Numbered from the stretch's first letter, positions 33,698 through 41,779 are shown. The stretch is DNA of 41,779 nucleotides from an uncultured Mycoplasmatota bacterium (GCA_946498375.1 CAMMOI010000007.1:1-41779), one strand, 5' to 3'. The notes: generated by a model not told the origin, from the sequence alone. Program-made: numbers and translations.

Positions 33698-34936
33698 ATG
33701 AATATATTAAATATTATTGATAAAAAAAGATTAAATAAACATTTAGAGTATGAAGAGCTTGACTATGCATTTAATGGCTATTTAAATAAAAATATTCCTG
33801 ATTATCAAATGAGTGCTTTGTTAATGGCTATATGTATAAATAAAATAGATGACAAGGAGATATTAGATTTGACTGATATTTTTATTAAAAGCGGTCAAGT
33901 TTTAGATGTATCGGCAATCAACGGTCCTTTAGTTGATAAGCATTCTACTGGAGGAGTAGGCGATAAAACTACTATGATTATAGGTCCAATTATTGCCGCA
34001 TGTGGTCTTAAGATGGCTAAGATGAGTGGAAGAGGATTAGGACTTACTGGAGGAACGATTGATAAACTAGAAAGTATTCCAGGATTTAATGTAAATCTTT
34101 CAATAGAAGATTTTTTACATCAAGTTGATAATATCGGGTTTGCTACTATTGCTCAAAATGAAAATTTAGTACCAATGGATAAAAAAGTATATGCATTAAG
34201 AGATGCAACTGCAACTTGTGAATCTTTAGGACTTATTGCAGTAAGTATTATGAGTAAGAAAATAGCTAGCGGATCTAAAAATATTTTAATTGATGTTAAA
34301 TATGGCAAAGGAGCTTTAATTAAAAGTAAAGATGATGCTTATTTATTTTCTCAGATAGCGGAAAAAATTGGTCAAAAATATAATTGTAAAGTAAAATGTA
34401 TAATTGATAATATGGATATGCCTTTAGGAGATAATATTGGAAACAGTTTAGAAGTTTTAGAAGCTATTGATATTTTAAATGGAAAAAATAATTATCTTAA
34501 AGATTTATGTTTAAAATTAGCAGCAACATTAATTAGTATGGGAAAAGATATTAATTATGATGAAGCTTATAAATTAGCTCAAGAAGCTATTGATAATAAA
34601 AAAGCTTATGAAAAATTTCAAGAATTTGTTAAAGCTCAAGGAGGAGATATTACTAAAATAAGGGTAAGCCCTTATAAAGTAATGGTAAAATCTTTAAAGA
34701 ATGGTCAAATAGTAAATATTGATGCACATAAAATAGCTCAGCTAGCTCGAGCAATTGGTTGTTTTAGAGAAACAAAAGAAGATAAAATAGATTACAGTTT
34801 AGGAATAGTATTAAATAAAAGATTAAATGATAAAGTAAAAAAAGATGATATTTTATGTGAGCTTTATGTTAAAGAAAATTATAATAAAAATATATATGAT
34901 CAAGCAATTAATTGCTTTGAGATAAAGGAGGATTAA
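33698..34936 (+). CDS. pdp: Pyrimidine-nucleoside phosphorylase
   Basis: The 412-residue enzyme of the thymidine/pyrimidine phosphorylase family splits uridine and thymidine with phosphate for salvage and carbon use. The phosphate-binding motif DKHSTGGVGDK (81-91) and MAKMSGRGLGLTGGT are present, with the alpha/beta domain and a C-terminal barrel-type end. It is slightly shorter than the usual 430-440 residues, mainly at the C-terminus. AAAGGAG (33681-33687) overlaps the pilin stop. It is two bases from deoD. Confidence 0.93.
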   Translation: MNILNIIDKKRLNKHLEYEELDYAFNGYLNKNIPDYQMSALLMAICINKIDDKEILDLTDIFIKSGQVLDVSAINGPLVDKHSTGGVGDKTTMIIGPIIAACGLKMAKMSGRGLGLTGGTIDKLESIPGFNVNLSIEDFLHQVDNIGFATIAQNENLVPMDKKVYALRDATATCESLGLIAVSIMSKKIASGSKNILIDVKYGKGALIKSKDDAYLFSQIAEKIGQKYNCKVKCIIDNMDMPLGDNIGNSLEVLEAIDILNGKNNYLKDLCLKLAATLISMGKDINYDEAYKLAQEAIDNKKAYEKFQEFVKAQGGDITKIRVSPYKVMVKSLKNGQIVNIDAHKIAQLARAIGCFRETKEDKIDYSLGIVLNKRLNDKVKKDDILCELYVKENYNKNIYDQAINCFEIKED

Positions 34937-34938
34937 AT

Positions 34939-35649
34939 ATGACACCCCATATAGAAAGTAAAAAAGAGGATATAGCTCCAATTGTATTAATGCCCGGAGA
35001 TCCTCTTCGTGCTAAATATATAGCTCAAAAATATTTAAAAGATTATAAATTAGTAAATACAATTCGTAATATGTATGCCTATACAGGATACTATAAAGAT
35101 AAAAAAGTTACAGTATTTGCCTCTGGGATGGGAATTCCCTCTATAGGAATATATGCTTATGAATTATATCGATTTTATGATGTTCAAAAAATTATTCGTA
35201 TTGGTTCTTGTGGATCATTTAAAAAGGGAATAAAAATTACCGATTTAATAATGGCAACTTCTGCTAGTAGTATTTCTTCATATGATGATTTAATGCTAAA
35301 AGAAAATCATAATCATCAAATGGCAACTAAAGAATTAAATGATATAATTCAAGCTACAGCCTTGGAATTAAACTTGGATTTAAAAATCGGTCCAATTATA
35401 ACTAGCGATGTTTTTGATCATTATGTAGATTTTGATAATTTTATTAAATTACATGAAAATAATGATTATTTAGGATGTGAAATGGAAGCTTTTGGTTTAT
35501 TTGTCTTAGCTACCAAATTTAAAAGACAAGCTTCTTGCTTATTAACTGTTGTTGATACCCACGATAGTCAAGAGATTATAGAAGCAAAAGATCGAGAAAG
35601 TGCTTTAGATCAAATGATTATTCTAGCTTTAGAATCAATAATTAAATAA
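34939..35649 (+). CDS. deoD: Purine nucleoside phosphorylase, DeoD type
   Basis: The 236-residue protein matches hexameric DeoD phosphorylases: VLMPGDPLRAKYIA (17-30), FASGMGIPSIGIYAYEL, IRIGSCGSF, and CEMEAFGLF binding the ribose. It converts purine nucleosides to bases and ribose-1-phosphate. AAAGGAGG at 34924-34931 drives it, directly after pdp, so the two form a nucleoside salvage unit. The acidic active-site position falls in VVDTHDS. Confidence 0.94.
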   Translation: MTPHIESKKEDIAPIVLMPGDPLRAKYIAQKYLKDYKLVNTIRNMYAYTGYYKDKKVTVFASGMGIPSIGIYAYELYRFYDVQKIIRIGSCGSFKKGIKITDLIMATSASSISSYDDLMLKENHNHQMATKELNDIIQATALELNLDLKIGPIITSDVFDHYVDFDNFIKLHENNDYLGCEMEAFGLFVLATKFKRQASCLLTVVDTHDSQEIIEAKDRESALDQMIILALESIIK

Positions 35650-35734
35650 ACTATTTATTATTTTTATTCTTTTTCATATTAATATCACTTTATTTTCACA
35701 TTTGATTGATATTATGTGATTGTAGAAAGGAGAA

Positions 35735-35980
35735 ATGATAATAGAGATAAAGCTTATTGGAACAAATAATACAGATGGTATCAAATTAAGAAATAATTTA
35801 AAAACGGCAATGCAATCTTTGAAAAATAACACAAAAATCCAAGAAATAAACGATACTGCCTCCATACTTGAATATAATAATATTAAATATACTCCTGCTC
35901 TTATTATAAATGGTGTTATTATAACTCAGGGAAAAGCAATGCCATCTATTGATCTAGAAAAATTTCTTAGTTTAATATAA
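35735..35980 (+). CDS. Thioredoxin-fold protein lacking the active-site cysteines
   Basis: The 81-residue protein resembles the small thioredoxin-like family (MTH895 type), with the cis-Pro segment KYTPALIINGVIITQGK and the final PSIDLEKFLSLI. The place of the usual CxxC after the first strand reads GTNNTDGIKL, and no Cys occurs anywhere. It therefore cannot do thiol redox and may bind a partner instead. AAAGGAG is only two bases before the ATG, unusually close. It follows deoD by 85 bp and ends at a terminator. Confidence 0.7.
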   Translation: MIIEIKLIGTNNTDGIKLRNNLKTAMQSLKNNTKIQEINDTASILEYNNIKYTPALIINGVIITQGKAMPSIDLEKFLSLI

Positions 35981-35981
35981 A

Positions 35982-36008
35982 ATAAAAAGTGCTTTTAGCA
36001 CTTTTTAT
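35982..36008 (+). terminator. Rho-independent terminator
   Basis: ATAAAAAGTGC (35982-35992) pairs with GCACTTTTTAT (35998-36008), an 11-bp stem with a 5-base loop, followed by GTTTTTT. Confidence 0.85.
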
Positions 36009-36031
36009 GTTTTTTAGAAAGAAGTAATCTT

Positions 36032-36502
36032 ATGAGTAGAATAATTCATCCTTTAAAGCCTATATATAATCAAAATTCTCAGATATTAATTTTAGGATCT
36101 TTTCCTAGTCAAAAATCTCGAGAAGTATCTTTTTATTATGCTCATCCACAAAATAGATTTTGGAAAGTATTAGAAAAAGTATTTGATGAAAAGATTATTA
36201 ATAAAGAAAAATTTTTACTTCAACATAATATAGCCTTATGGGATGTTATTAAATCATGTCAAATAGAAGGTTCAAGTGATGCTAGTATTAAAGATATTGA
36301 AGTTAATGATATTGAATTTTTATTAAAAACAAGTAATATTAAAAAAATTTATGTAAATGGTAAAAAAGCCTATGATTTATATCATAAATATTTAGAAAAT
36401 AATTTAAAAATAAAAGCAATTTATCTTCCCTCAACAAGTCCAGCCAATGCTCAATTTAGTTTAGAGGATTTAGCCAAAAGGTATGAGGTTTTAAAAAATT
36501 AG
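36032..36502 (+). CDS. DNA-deoxyinosine (hypoxanthine-DNA) glycosylase-like protein
   Basis: The 156-residue protein belongs to the uracil-DNA glycosylase superfamily. ILILGSFPSQKSRE (18-31), then YYAHPQNRFWKVL, NIALWDVIKSC and the C-terminal YLPSTSPANA match family-6 hypoxanthine-DNA glycosylases, which remove deaminated adenine from DNA. The RBS is weak (GAAAGAAG). It starts 23 bp after a terminator with no clear promoter of its own, so read-through may matter. Confidence 0.85.
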   Translation: MSRIIHPLKPIYNQNSQILILGSFPSQKSREVSFYYAHPQNRFWKVLEKVFDEKIINKEKFLLQHNIALWDVIKSCQIEGSSDASIKDIEVNDIEFLLKTSNIKKIYVNGKKAYDLYHKYLENNLKIKAIYLPSTSPANAQFSLEDLAKRYEVLKN

Positions 36503-36504
36503 TA

Positions 36505-36533
36505 TTGAGTTTAATATAAGTATTGAATATAAT
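36505..36533 (+). promoter_or_regulatory. Sigma-A promoter of the DUF4234 gene
   Basis: TTGAGT (36505-36510) and TATAAT (36528-36533) are 17 bp apart, followed by AGGAGGT at 36541-36547 and ATG at 36555. Confidence 0.75.
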
Positions 36534-36554
36534 ATAGGTTAGGAGGTAGGATTA

Positions 36555-36902
36555 ATGATAAAAAGTAGAAGTATTGCTTCATGTATTATATTTAGCTTGA
36601 TTACCTGTGGAATATATGCTATTTATTGGTTTATAGTTTTAACTGATGAAATTAATACACTAAGTGATAATAAAGGCTTTAGTGGGGGAGTATCCTTTTT
36701 ATTAAGCTTAGTTACTTGTGGTATATATTCTTATTTTTGGGCATATGATATGGGAAAAAGAATTAATGCTTATAATACGCAAAGAAATCTAGCAACATCA
36801 GATAACTCAATATTATATATCATTCTGCAAATATTTGGCTTGGGAATAGTAAACTATTGTTTAATGCAAAATGATCTAAATAAAATAGCAGAGGCAAAAT
36901 AA
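36555..36902 (+). CDS. DUF4234 membrane protein
   Basis: The 115-residue protein has three predicted membrane helices (about 7-28, 45-66 and 88-105) and twin motifs TCGIYAIYW (17-25) and TCGIYSYFWAYDMG, diagnostic of DUF4234. Function is unknown in the family. It has a good promoter and RBS and a terminator that overlaps its stop codon, so it is a single-gene unit. Confidence 0.85.
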   Translation: MIKSRSIASCIIFSLITCGIYAIYWFIVLTDEINTLSDNKGFSGGVSFLLSLVTCGIYSYFWAYDMGKRINAYNTQRNLATSDNSILYIILQIFGLGIVNYCLMQNDLNKIAEAK

Positions 36903-36917
36903 AAGCCTCTTTTTTTA
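36890..36917 (+). terminator. Rho-independent terminator of the DUF4234 gene
   Basis: AGAGGC (36890-36895) and GCCTCT (36905-36910) form the stem, and a T-tract extends to 36917. The stop codon lies in the loop. Confidence 0.85.
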
Positions 36918-36962
36918 TTAAAATTAGCATTCAATAATATTATTTTATCTTTTTAAAATTCA

Positions 36963-36971
36963 TGATATAAT
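36963..36971 (+). promoter_or_regulatory. Extended -10 promoter of miaB
   Basis: TGATATAAT matches TG-N-TATAAT, about 10 bp before GGAGTGAT (36981-36988). No convincing -35. Confidence 0.55.
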
Positions 36972-36993
36972 AATGAAATCGGAGTGATTTAGT

Positions 36994-38394
36994 ATGAATT
37001 TACCAAATTTAAAAGAAGCCAGAAAAAGAACAAAGCAAGAAGTGGAGCATGTTTATTTAAAGGAAAGTTACGACAAGATAAAACAAGGCTCTAAATACTA
37101 TCTAAAAACTTATGGCTGTCAGATGAATGTACATGACTCAGAGGAAATTGCTCAGCGTTTAGAGTCATTAGGTTATGAAAAAACTGATACATTAGAACAT
37201 GCTGATGTAGTTATTTTAAATACATGTGCAGTAAGAGAAAATGCTCATGATAAAGTATTTGGCTTTTTAGGAAGATGTAAGCATTTAAAAAAAGAAAAGC
37301 CTAATTTAATTGTAGGTTTATGTGGATGTATGGCTCAAGAAGAGAGCGTTGTTAATGAAATTAAAACTAAACATCCTTATATTGATATAGTATTTGGAAC
37401 TCATAATATCCATGAATTACAAAACTTAATTATAAATTATAATAATAAGCAAGAAATTGATGTATATTCTATTGAGGGTAAAGTATATGAAAATATTGCT
37501 TATAAGCGTGATTCTAAAATTAAAGCTTGGGTTAATATTATGTATGGGTGTGATAAGTTCTGTACTTATTGTATAGTTCCATATACAAGGGGAAAACAAA
37601 GAAGTCGTAAAAGTACAGATATTTTAAACGAAATAAAGTCATTGGTAGAACTTGGTTATCAAGAAGTAACTTTACTTGGTCAAAATGTTAATGCTTATGG
37701 TAAAGATTTAGATCAAGAAATATCTTTTGCTACTCTTTTAGAAAAAGTAGCTCAAAGTAATATTCCCCGAATTAGATTTGTTACTTCCCATCCTTGGGAT
37801 TTTACTGATGAAATGATAGATACTATCGCCAAATATGATAATATCATGCCTTATATTCATCTGCCACTTCAATCCGGTAGTACTCGCATCTTGAAATTAA
37901 TGGGCCGAAGATATTCGCAAGAAGATTATTTAAAACTATTTAATAAGATTAAATCTTCAATTAAAAATGTAGCTATAACTACTGATATAATTGTCGGTTT
38001 TCCTAATGAAACTGATGAGGATTTCCAAAAAACTTTAGAAGTGGTAAATACTTGTCAATTTGATGGAGCTTTTACATTTATTTATTCACCTAGAATTGGA
38101 ACTCCAGCAGCTTTAATAAAAGATAATATTTCTTTAGAAGAAAAAGAAAAGCGTTTACAAAAATTAAATAAAGTAGTAAATGAGTATTCTTTAAAAAATA
38201 ACCAAAAATATTTAAATCAAACATTAAAAGTCTTACTAGAGGCACCTAGTCCCAAAAATCCGCAAAAATTATTTGGGTATACCGAGAATATGAAGTTAGT
38301 TAATGTAACTGCTGATAGTTCACTAATTGGGAAAATTGTCAATGTTAAAATAACTGATGCAAAAAGTTTTAGCTTAGATGGGGAAGTTGTTTAA
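36994..38394 (+). CDS. miaB: tRNA-2-methylthio-N6-dimethylallyladenosine synthase MiaB
   Basis: The 466-residue radical SAM enzyme adds a methylthio group to i6A37 of tRNAs. The N-terminal UPF0004 domain holds the auxiliary cluster Cys C42 (YGCQMN), C78 (NTCAVRE) and C112 (CGCMAQ). The radical SAM triad is C186, C190 and C193 in GCDKFCTYC, and a TRAM domain forms the C-terminus. It has its own extended -10, RBS and terminator. Confidence 0.96.
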   Translation: MNLPNLKEARKRTKQEVEHVYLKESYDKIKQGSKYYLKTYGCQMNVHDSEEIAQRLESLGYEKTDTLEHADVVILNTCAVRENAHDKVFGFLGRCKHLKKEKPNLIVGLCGCMAQEESVVNEIKTKHPYIDIVFGTHNIHELQNLIINYNNKQEIDVYSIEGKVYENIAYKRDSKIKAWVNIMYGCDKFCTYCIVPYTRGKQRSRKSTDILNEIKSLVELGYQEVTLLGQNVNAYGKDLDQEISFATLLEKVAQSNIPRIRFVTSHPWDFTDEMIDTIAKYDNIMPYIHLPLQSGSTRILKLMGRRYSQEDYLKLFNKIKSSIKNVAITTDIIVGFPNETDEDFQKTLEVVNTCQFDGAFTFIYSPRIGTPAALIKDNISLEEKEKRLQKLNKVVNEYSLKNNQKYLNQTLKVLLEAPSPKNPQKLFGYTENMKLVNVTADSSLIGKIVNVKITDAKSFSLDGEVV

Positions 38395-38405
38395 AAACTG
38401 CAATT

Positions 38406-38430
38406 AGACATAATGATATGTCTTTTTTTT
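38406..38430 (+). terminator. Rho-independent terminator of miaB
   Basis: AGACATA (38406-38412) and TATGTCT (38417-38423) form a 7-bp stem with an ATGA loop followed by T's to 38430. Confidence 0.88.
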
Positions 38431-38438
38431 ATTAGTCG

Positions 38439-38447
38439 TGCTATAAT
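38439..38447 (+). promoter_or_regulatory. Extended -10 promoter of rlmN
   Basis: TGCTATAAT fits TG-N-TATAAT. The predicted start near 38454 falls at the candidate start codons of rlmN, implying a very short or absent leader. Confidence 0.6.
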
Positions 38448-38462
38448 ATATTAGTGATGAGT

Positions 38463-39485
38463 ATGAATAATATATTTAATTATCAACTTAGAGATTTAGA
38501 GCAGTATTTTTTAAATATCGGTCAAAAAAAATTTAAGGCTTCGCAAGTTTATGATTGGCTTTATAAAAAACGTGTTTTTAATTTTGAAAAAATGACTAAT
38601 TTAAAAAAAGAATTAATAGAACAGTTACAAAAAGATTTTAATATAAATCAGATTCAAATAGTAAAAAAACAAAGTGATAAAACAGCTAATAAATATTTAT
38701 TTAAATTGGAAGATGGACAATTTATTGAAGCAGTAGTAATGTTTCACGATTATGGAACAAGCATATGTATCTCAAGTCAAGTAGGATGCAATATGGGATG
38801 TAAATTTTGTGAAAGTGGAAGATTAAAAAAAATTAGAAATTTAGAAACTTATGAAATGGTTGAGCAAATACTTTTAATTGAAGAAGATATAAAAAGGCGA
38901 ATTTTTTCAGTTGTTATAATGGGAATTGGCGAACCGTTTGATAACTATGATAATGTAATGAATTTTGTTAAAATTATTAATCATGATAAAGCTCTTGCTA
39001 TTGGAGCAAGGCATATTAGCATTTCAACTTGTGGAATAGTTCCTAAAATTAAAGAATTCATGAATGAACCACTGCAAATAAATTTAGCAGTTTCCCTGCA
39101 TGCTCCAACAGATGAAATTCGCAATCAAATTATGAATATTAATAAAGCATATAATATTAGTACTTTAATTGAAACTTTAAAAGAATATATTGCTAAAACT
39201 AATAGACGAGTAACTATAGAATATGTTATGCTAGATAAGGTAAATACTAGTGTAGAATGTGCTAATAAATTAGCAGATTTGTTACATGGGATGAATGTTT
39301 ATGTTAATCTAATACCTTATAATCAAACTAATAATTTAGGTTATAAAAAATGTAGTGCAACTGATTTGCAAAAATTTTATGATACACTAAAAAAAAGACA
39401 TTTAACGGTTACAACTAGAAAAGAATTTGGTTCTAAAATAGATGCTGCTTGTGGACAGTTAAGAAGCAAAGAGGTGGAACAATGA
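38463..39485 (+). CDS. rlmN: Dual-specificity 23S rRNA/tRNA methyltransferase RlmN
   Basis: The 340-residue radical SAM enzyme methylates C2 of A2503 in 23S rRNA and A37 in some tRNAs. The radical SAM cluster is CNMGCKFC with C109, C113 and C116. C102 and C330 (DAACGQL) correspond by spacing to E. coli C118 and C355, the catalytic pair. The variant CESGRLKKIRNL and MGIGEPFDNYDNV resemble Mollicutes-type RlmN. In-frame starts are GTG 38454, ATG 38457 and ATG 38463; I chose the last because AGTGATGAG just before it is the only SD-like stretch. It overlaps prpC by four bases. Confidence 0.93.
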   Translation: MNNIFNYQLRDLEQYFLNIGQKKFKASQVYDWLYKKRVFNFEKMTNLKKELIEQLQKDFNINQIQIVKKQSDKTANKYLFKLEDGQFIEAVVMFHDYGTSICISSQVGCNMGCKFCESGRLKKIRNLETYEMVEQILLIEEDIKRRIFSVVIMGIGEPFDNYDNVMNFVKIINHDKALAIGARHISISTCGIVPKIKEFMNEPLQINLAVSLHAPTDEIRNQIMNINKAYNISTLIETLKEYIAKTNRRVTIEYVMLDKVNTSVECANKLADLLHGMNVYVNLIPYNQTNNLGYKKCSATDLQKFYDTLKKRHLTVTTRKEFGSKIDAACGQLRSKEVEQ

Positions 39486-40231
39486 AATCTTATTATTTGA
39501 CTGATGCTGGTCGAATTCGAAATCATAATGAAGATAGTGTAACTATTTTAAAAAATATGAGTGGGGAATATTTACTTATTGTAGCAGATGGAATGGGGGG
39601 ACATAGAGCTGGCGAAGTTGCCTCATCTTTAGCAGTAACTCATCTAGGAACAAGATTTCAAAGCATTCCTACTATTGGTTCTAAAATAGATGCTGTTAAT
39701 TGGCTTAGAGATAATATTAATGAAATTAATAAAAATATTATTGATTATACTAAAGAACATCCTGAAACAGTTGGTATGGGAACAACACTAGTTGTTGCTT
39801 TACTTACTGCTGATTATTTAATTTTTGGCAACATTGGAGATTCTGTGGGATTTGTAATTAAAAATCAAAAATTATTAAAAGTAACCAAAGAACATACATT
39901 AGTAAATTTTTTGGTTAGTATGGGAGAAATAACTGAAGAAGAAGCCAAGAATCATCCTAAAAAAAACGTTTTAATGAAAGCATTAGGTGCTGCTGAGGTT
40001 TGTGAACTAGATATATTTGATGTCGATAAGGATGTAGATGCAATCTTACTTTGTAGTGATGGACTTACAAACATGTTAAGTGAGAGTCAAATTCAAAGAG
40101 TATGTAACGATGAGGAATTGACTGTGGAAGAAAAGGTTGTTAAATTAATAAGAAAAAGTAATGCTAGGGGTGGCAATGATAATATAACTATTGCTTATTT
40201 GGTTAAAGAAAGTGAGGATACTAGTTTATGA
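39482..40231 (+). CDS. prpC: PPM-type serine/threonine protein phosphatase PrpC
   Basis: The 249-residue phosphatase has PPM metal-binding motifs: RIRNHNEDS (11-19), VADGMGGHRAGE with D36, GMGTTLVVALL (98-108), IGDS, LLCSDGLTNML with D193, and GGNDNITI with D233. It reverses phosphorylation by the PASTA kinase encoded next. GAGGTGG (39471-39477) sets the ATG at 39482, overlapping the rlmN stop by four bases, and its own stop overlaps the kinase start (ATGA). The rlmN-prpC-prkC order is conserved in Bacillota. Confidence 0.95.
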   Translation: MKSYYLTDAGRIRNHNEDSVTILKNMSGEYLLIVADGMGGHRAGEVASSLAVTHLGTRFQSIPTIGSKIDAVNWLRDNINEINKNIIDYTKEHPETVGMGTTLVVALLTADYLIFGNIGDSVGFVIKNQKLLKVTKEHTLVNFLVSMGEITEEEAKNHPKKNVLMKALGAAEVCELDIFDVDKDVDAILLCSDGLTNMLSESQIQRVCNDEELTVEEKVVKLIRKSNARGGNDNITIAYLVKESEDTSL

Positions 40232-41779
40232 TAATGAAAGGTCAAAAAATTAATGATCGTTATCAAATAATCAAAACTATTGGCGAAGGTGGCATGGCCA
40301 ATGTTTATTTAGCATATGATACGATTCTAGATCGAAACGTGGCAGTAAAGGTATTAAGAGGAGATCTAGCCTCAGATGAAAAGTTTGTCAGACGTTTTCA
40401 AAGAGAGGCCCTATCAGCTAGTAGTTTATCTCATCCTAATATTGTTGAGGTCTATGACGTAGGCGAAGATAATGGCCAGTATTATATAGTAATGGAATAT
40501 ATAGAGGGTAAACATTTAAAACAACTACTTAAAAAAAGAGGTAATTTAACAGTTACTGAAGTTATAGATATTATGCTTCAAATTACTGATGGTATAGCCA
40601 CAGCTCATGATTCATATATAATCCATCGTGATATTAAACCTCAAAATATTATGATTTTAGAAAATGGTTTAGTTAAAATTACTGATTTTGGTATAGCTAT
40701 GGCTATGAATTCTGCTCAACTTACTCAAACTAATTCGGTAATGGGTTCTGTTCATTATCTTCCACCAGAGCAAGCCAATGGTAAAGGATCGACAATTCAA
40801 AGTGATATTTATTCTATGGGAATATTGATGTATGAATTACTTTGCGGACATCTACCTTATAGAGGAGATAATGCTGTTGAGATAGCTTTAAAGCATTTAA
40901 AAGAGCCATTACCTTCTATTAGAGAATATTTACCAAATTTACCTCAAAGTGTTGAAAATATTATTCTAAAAGCAACTGCTAAAAACCCTAAAAATAGATA
41001 TAATGATGCTAGAGAAATGAATGAAGATTTAAAAACGGCGATGGATGATTCTAGGATTAACGAACCTCGTTATGAATACCCTTATCCCGAATATGAAGAG
41101 GATAATAAACCAATAAAAATAAAAAAGGAACCTAAAGAAGATGATTCAGTAGTAGTAAAACAAATTAGTAAAGATGAATATAAAAAACAAAATAAAGTTT
41201 TAATTGTTTTAGGCGCTATTTTTGCTGCCTTAATTATTATTACGACAACGGTTGTTGTATTTTTGCCAATGATTACTAGTGGAAAAGAAATAACTGTTCC
41301 TGATGTATCGGGAATGAGTCAAAAAAAGGCAATAAAAACTTTACAGGATGCAGGATTTACAATATCTGATGATACTAAGGAAATAGCCTCAGATGAAATA
41401 GAAGAAGGAGATGTTGTTAAAACTAATCCTGCTGCTAATACAAAAAAAAGAGAAGGTAAAGAAGTAATTTTATATATTTCTACTGGTAGTAATCAAATAG
41501 AGGTTGAGGATTATACCGGAGAAAATTATGATGAAATAAAGGGAAAATTAGAGGCCTTAGGAATATATGTAACTCGTGAAAAAAAGGATGTAGATGATTC
41601 TAAAAATTTAGTTGAAACTCAAATAATAGGTCAATCAGTTGAACCAGGAGAAAAATTATCGCCAAAAGAAACAATTATTTTATATACGCCAAATATTACT
41701 ACTAAATATCCAGACTTTTCTAAAGGGTATAGCCCCTGCCCCGAAGTGGCGGGCGAACTGGTCGGGCGGATCAACGCCG
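40228..41779 (+). CDS. prkC: PASTA-domain serine/threonine kinase PrkC, 3' truncated
   Basis: The frame is open to the window edge for 517 codons. The kinase domain (about 10-270) has the glycine loop GEGGMANVY, catalytic K41, HRDIKPQN with D135, DFG at 153-155 and PPEQANGKGSTIQSDIYSMG. A single membrane helix spans about 323-349. PASTA repeat one covers about 354-420, repeat two about 423-488, and a third begins at about 492. The external repeats bind muropeptides or lipid II and control growth-related phosphorylation. From codon 502 the sequence becomes GC-rich and unlike PASTA, so only residues 1 to about 500 should be trusted. ATG 40234 is an alternative start. Confidence 0.93.
   Translation, partial: MIMKGQKINDRYQIIKTIGEGGMANVYLAYDTILDRNVAVKVLRGDLASDEKFVRRFQREALSASSLSHPNIVEVYDVGEDNGQYYIVMEYIEGKHLKQLLKKRGNLTVTEVIDIMLQITDGIATAHDSYIIHRDIKPQNIMILENGLVKITDFGIAMAMNSAQLTQTNSVMGSVHYLPPEQANGKGSTIQSDIYSMGILMYELLCGHLPYRGDNAVEIALKHLKEPLPSIREYLPNLPQSVENIILKATAKNPKNRYNDAREMNEDLKTAMDDSRINEPRYEYPYPEYEEDNKPIKIKKEPKEDDSVVVKQISKDEYKKQNKVLIVLGAIFAALIIITTTVVVFLPMITSGKEITVPDVSGMSQKKAIKTLQDAGFTISDDTKEIASDEIEEGDVVKTNPAANTKKREGKEVILYISTGSNQIEVEDYTGENYDEIKGKLEALGIYVTREKKDVDDSKNLVETQIIGQSVEPGEKLSPKETIILYTPNITTKYPDFSKGYSPCPEVAGELVGRINA
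41731..41779. other. GC-rich foreign tail, probable chimeric contig end
   Basis: 36 of the last 49 bases are G or C, against A+T-rich DNA everywhere else. The kinase frame changes from the expected PASTA sequence (YPDFSKGY) to SPCPEVAGELVGRINA, which does not fit the repeat and looks like part of a high-GC coding sequence. This is best read as an assembly or ligation artefact. Confidence 0.75.

Noticed and set aside
1-41779. Mycoplasma-type genetic code (TGA as Trp)
   Set aside because: Intact genes here end in TGA and use TGG for Trp; only the cupin relics have TGA at a Trp position.
1-41779. CRISPR arrays, tRNA or rRNA genes, insertion sequences, prophage genes
   Set aside because: No regular repeat-spacer pattern, tRNA T-arm sequence, transposase, integrase or phage structural gene was seen on either strand.

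Overview
The window is strongly A+T-rich DNA with dense, short-spaced genes and clear AGGAGG-type ribosome binding sites. TGA is used as a stop (for example in the AraC-type, rlmN and prpC genes) and TGG encodes Trp, so the standard bacterial code applies. RNase J, a PASTA kinase/PrpC pair, BceRS-AB and a Mollicutes-like RlmN point to a low-GC Bacillota, probably an uncultured gut Bacilli lineage near the Erysipelotrichia/Mollicutes border. That placement is inferred. The last 49 bases are abruptly GC-rich (36 of 49 G or C) and look like a chimeric contig end.

Layout. 1-2.5 kb: tail of an unknown gene and a large divergent sigma-70 factor with extra C-terminal region-4-like modules. 2.5-7.4 kb: AraC-type regulator, transglutaminase-like protein and a three-gene non-homologous end-joining set (Ku, stand-alone LigD-type ligase, phosphoesterase-polymerase fusion). 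7.5-8.8 kb: LarC1 without LarC2, and a helical-bundle protein behind an SD-masking hairpin. 8.9-13.5 kb: BceRS-BceAB peptide-resistance module whose response regulator is frameshifted, with a BceR-type box before bceA. 13.6-16.7 kb: frameshifted VanZ-RDD protein and a NatAB-like exporter.

16.7-24.3 kb is a decaying accessory island. It has a TetR operon with twin operators (TetR, cyclophilin-like protein, carboxymuconolactone decarboxylase, FMN reductase), a GNAT stump and an ADP-ribosylglycohydrolase. A RhuM-Fic/Doc gene follows, flanked by two 117-bp copies of a dead cupin gene. Then come a deleted amidohydrolase, a broken flavodoxin, a MerR-type promoter that has lost its gene, and a DUF362 protein.

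24.4-31.4 kb: LemA/DUF2207 pair on the minus strand, a MacB-like ABC transporter with a small cytoplasmic protein, and a previously unlisted 54-codon gene for a double-glycine leader peptide with its own promoter, RBS and terminator. 31.4-36.9 kb: RNase J (minus), an orphan prepilin-like protein, pyrimidine and purine nucleoside phosphorylases, a thioredoxin-fold protein lacking its cysteines, a hypoxanthine-DNA-glycosylase-like protein and a DUF4234 protein. 37-41.8 kb: conserved core with miaB, rlmN, prpC and the truncated PASTA kinase.

The most promising unusual items are the double-glycine peptide, the multi-module sigma factor, the Doc cassette between duplicated gene relics, and the phosphoesterase-polymerase plus separate ligase arrangement. 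No tRNA, rRNA, CRISPR array, transposase or integrase was seen.
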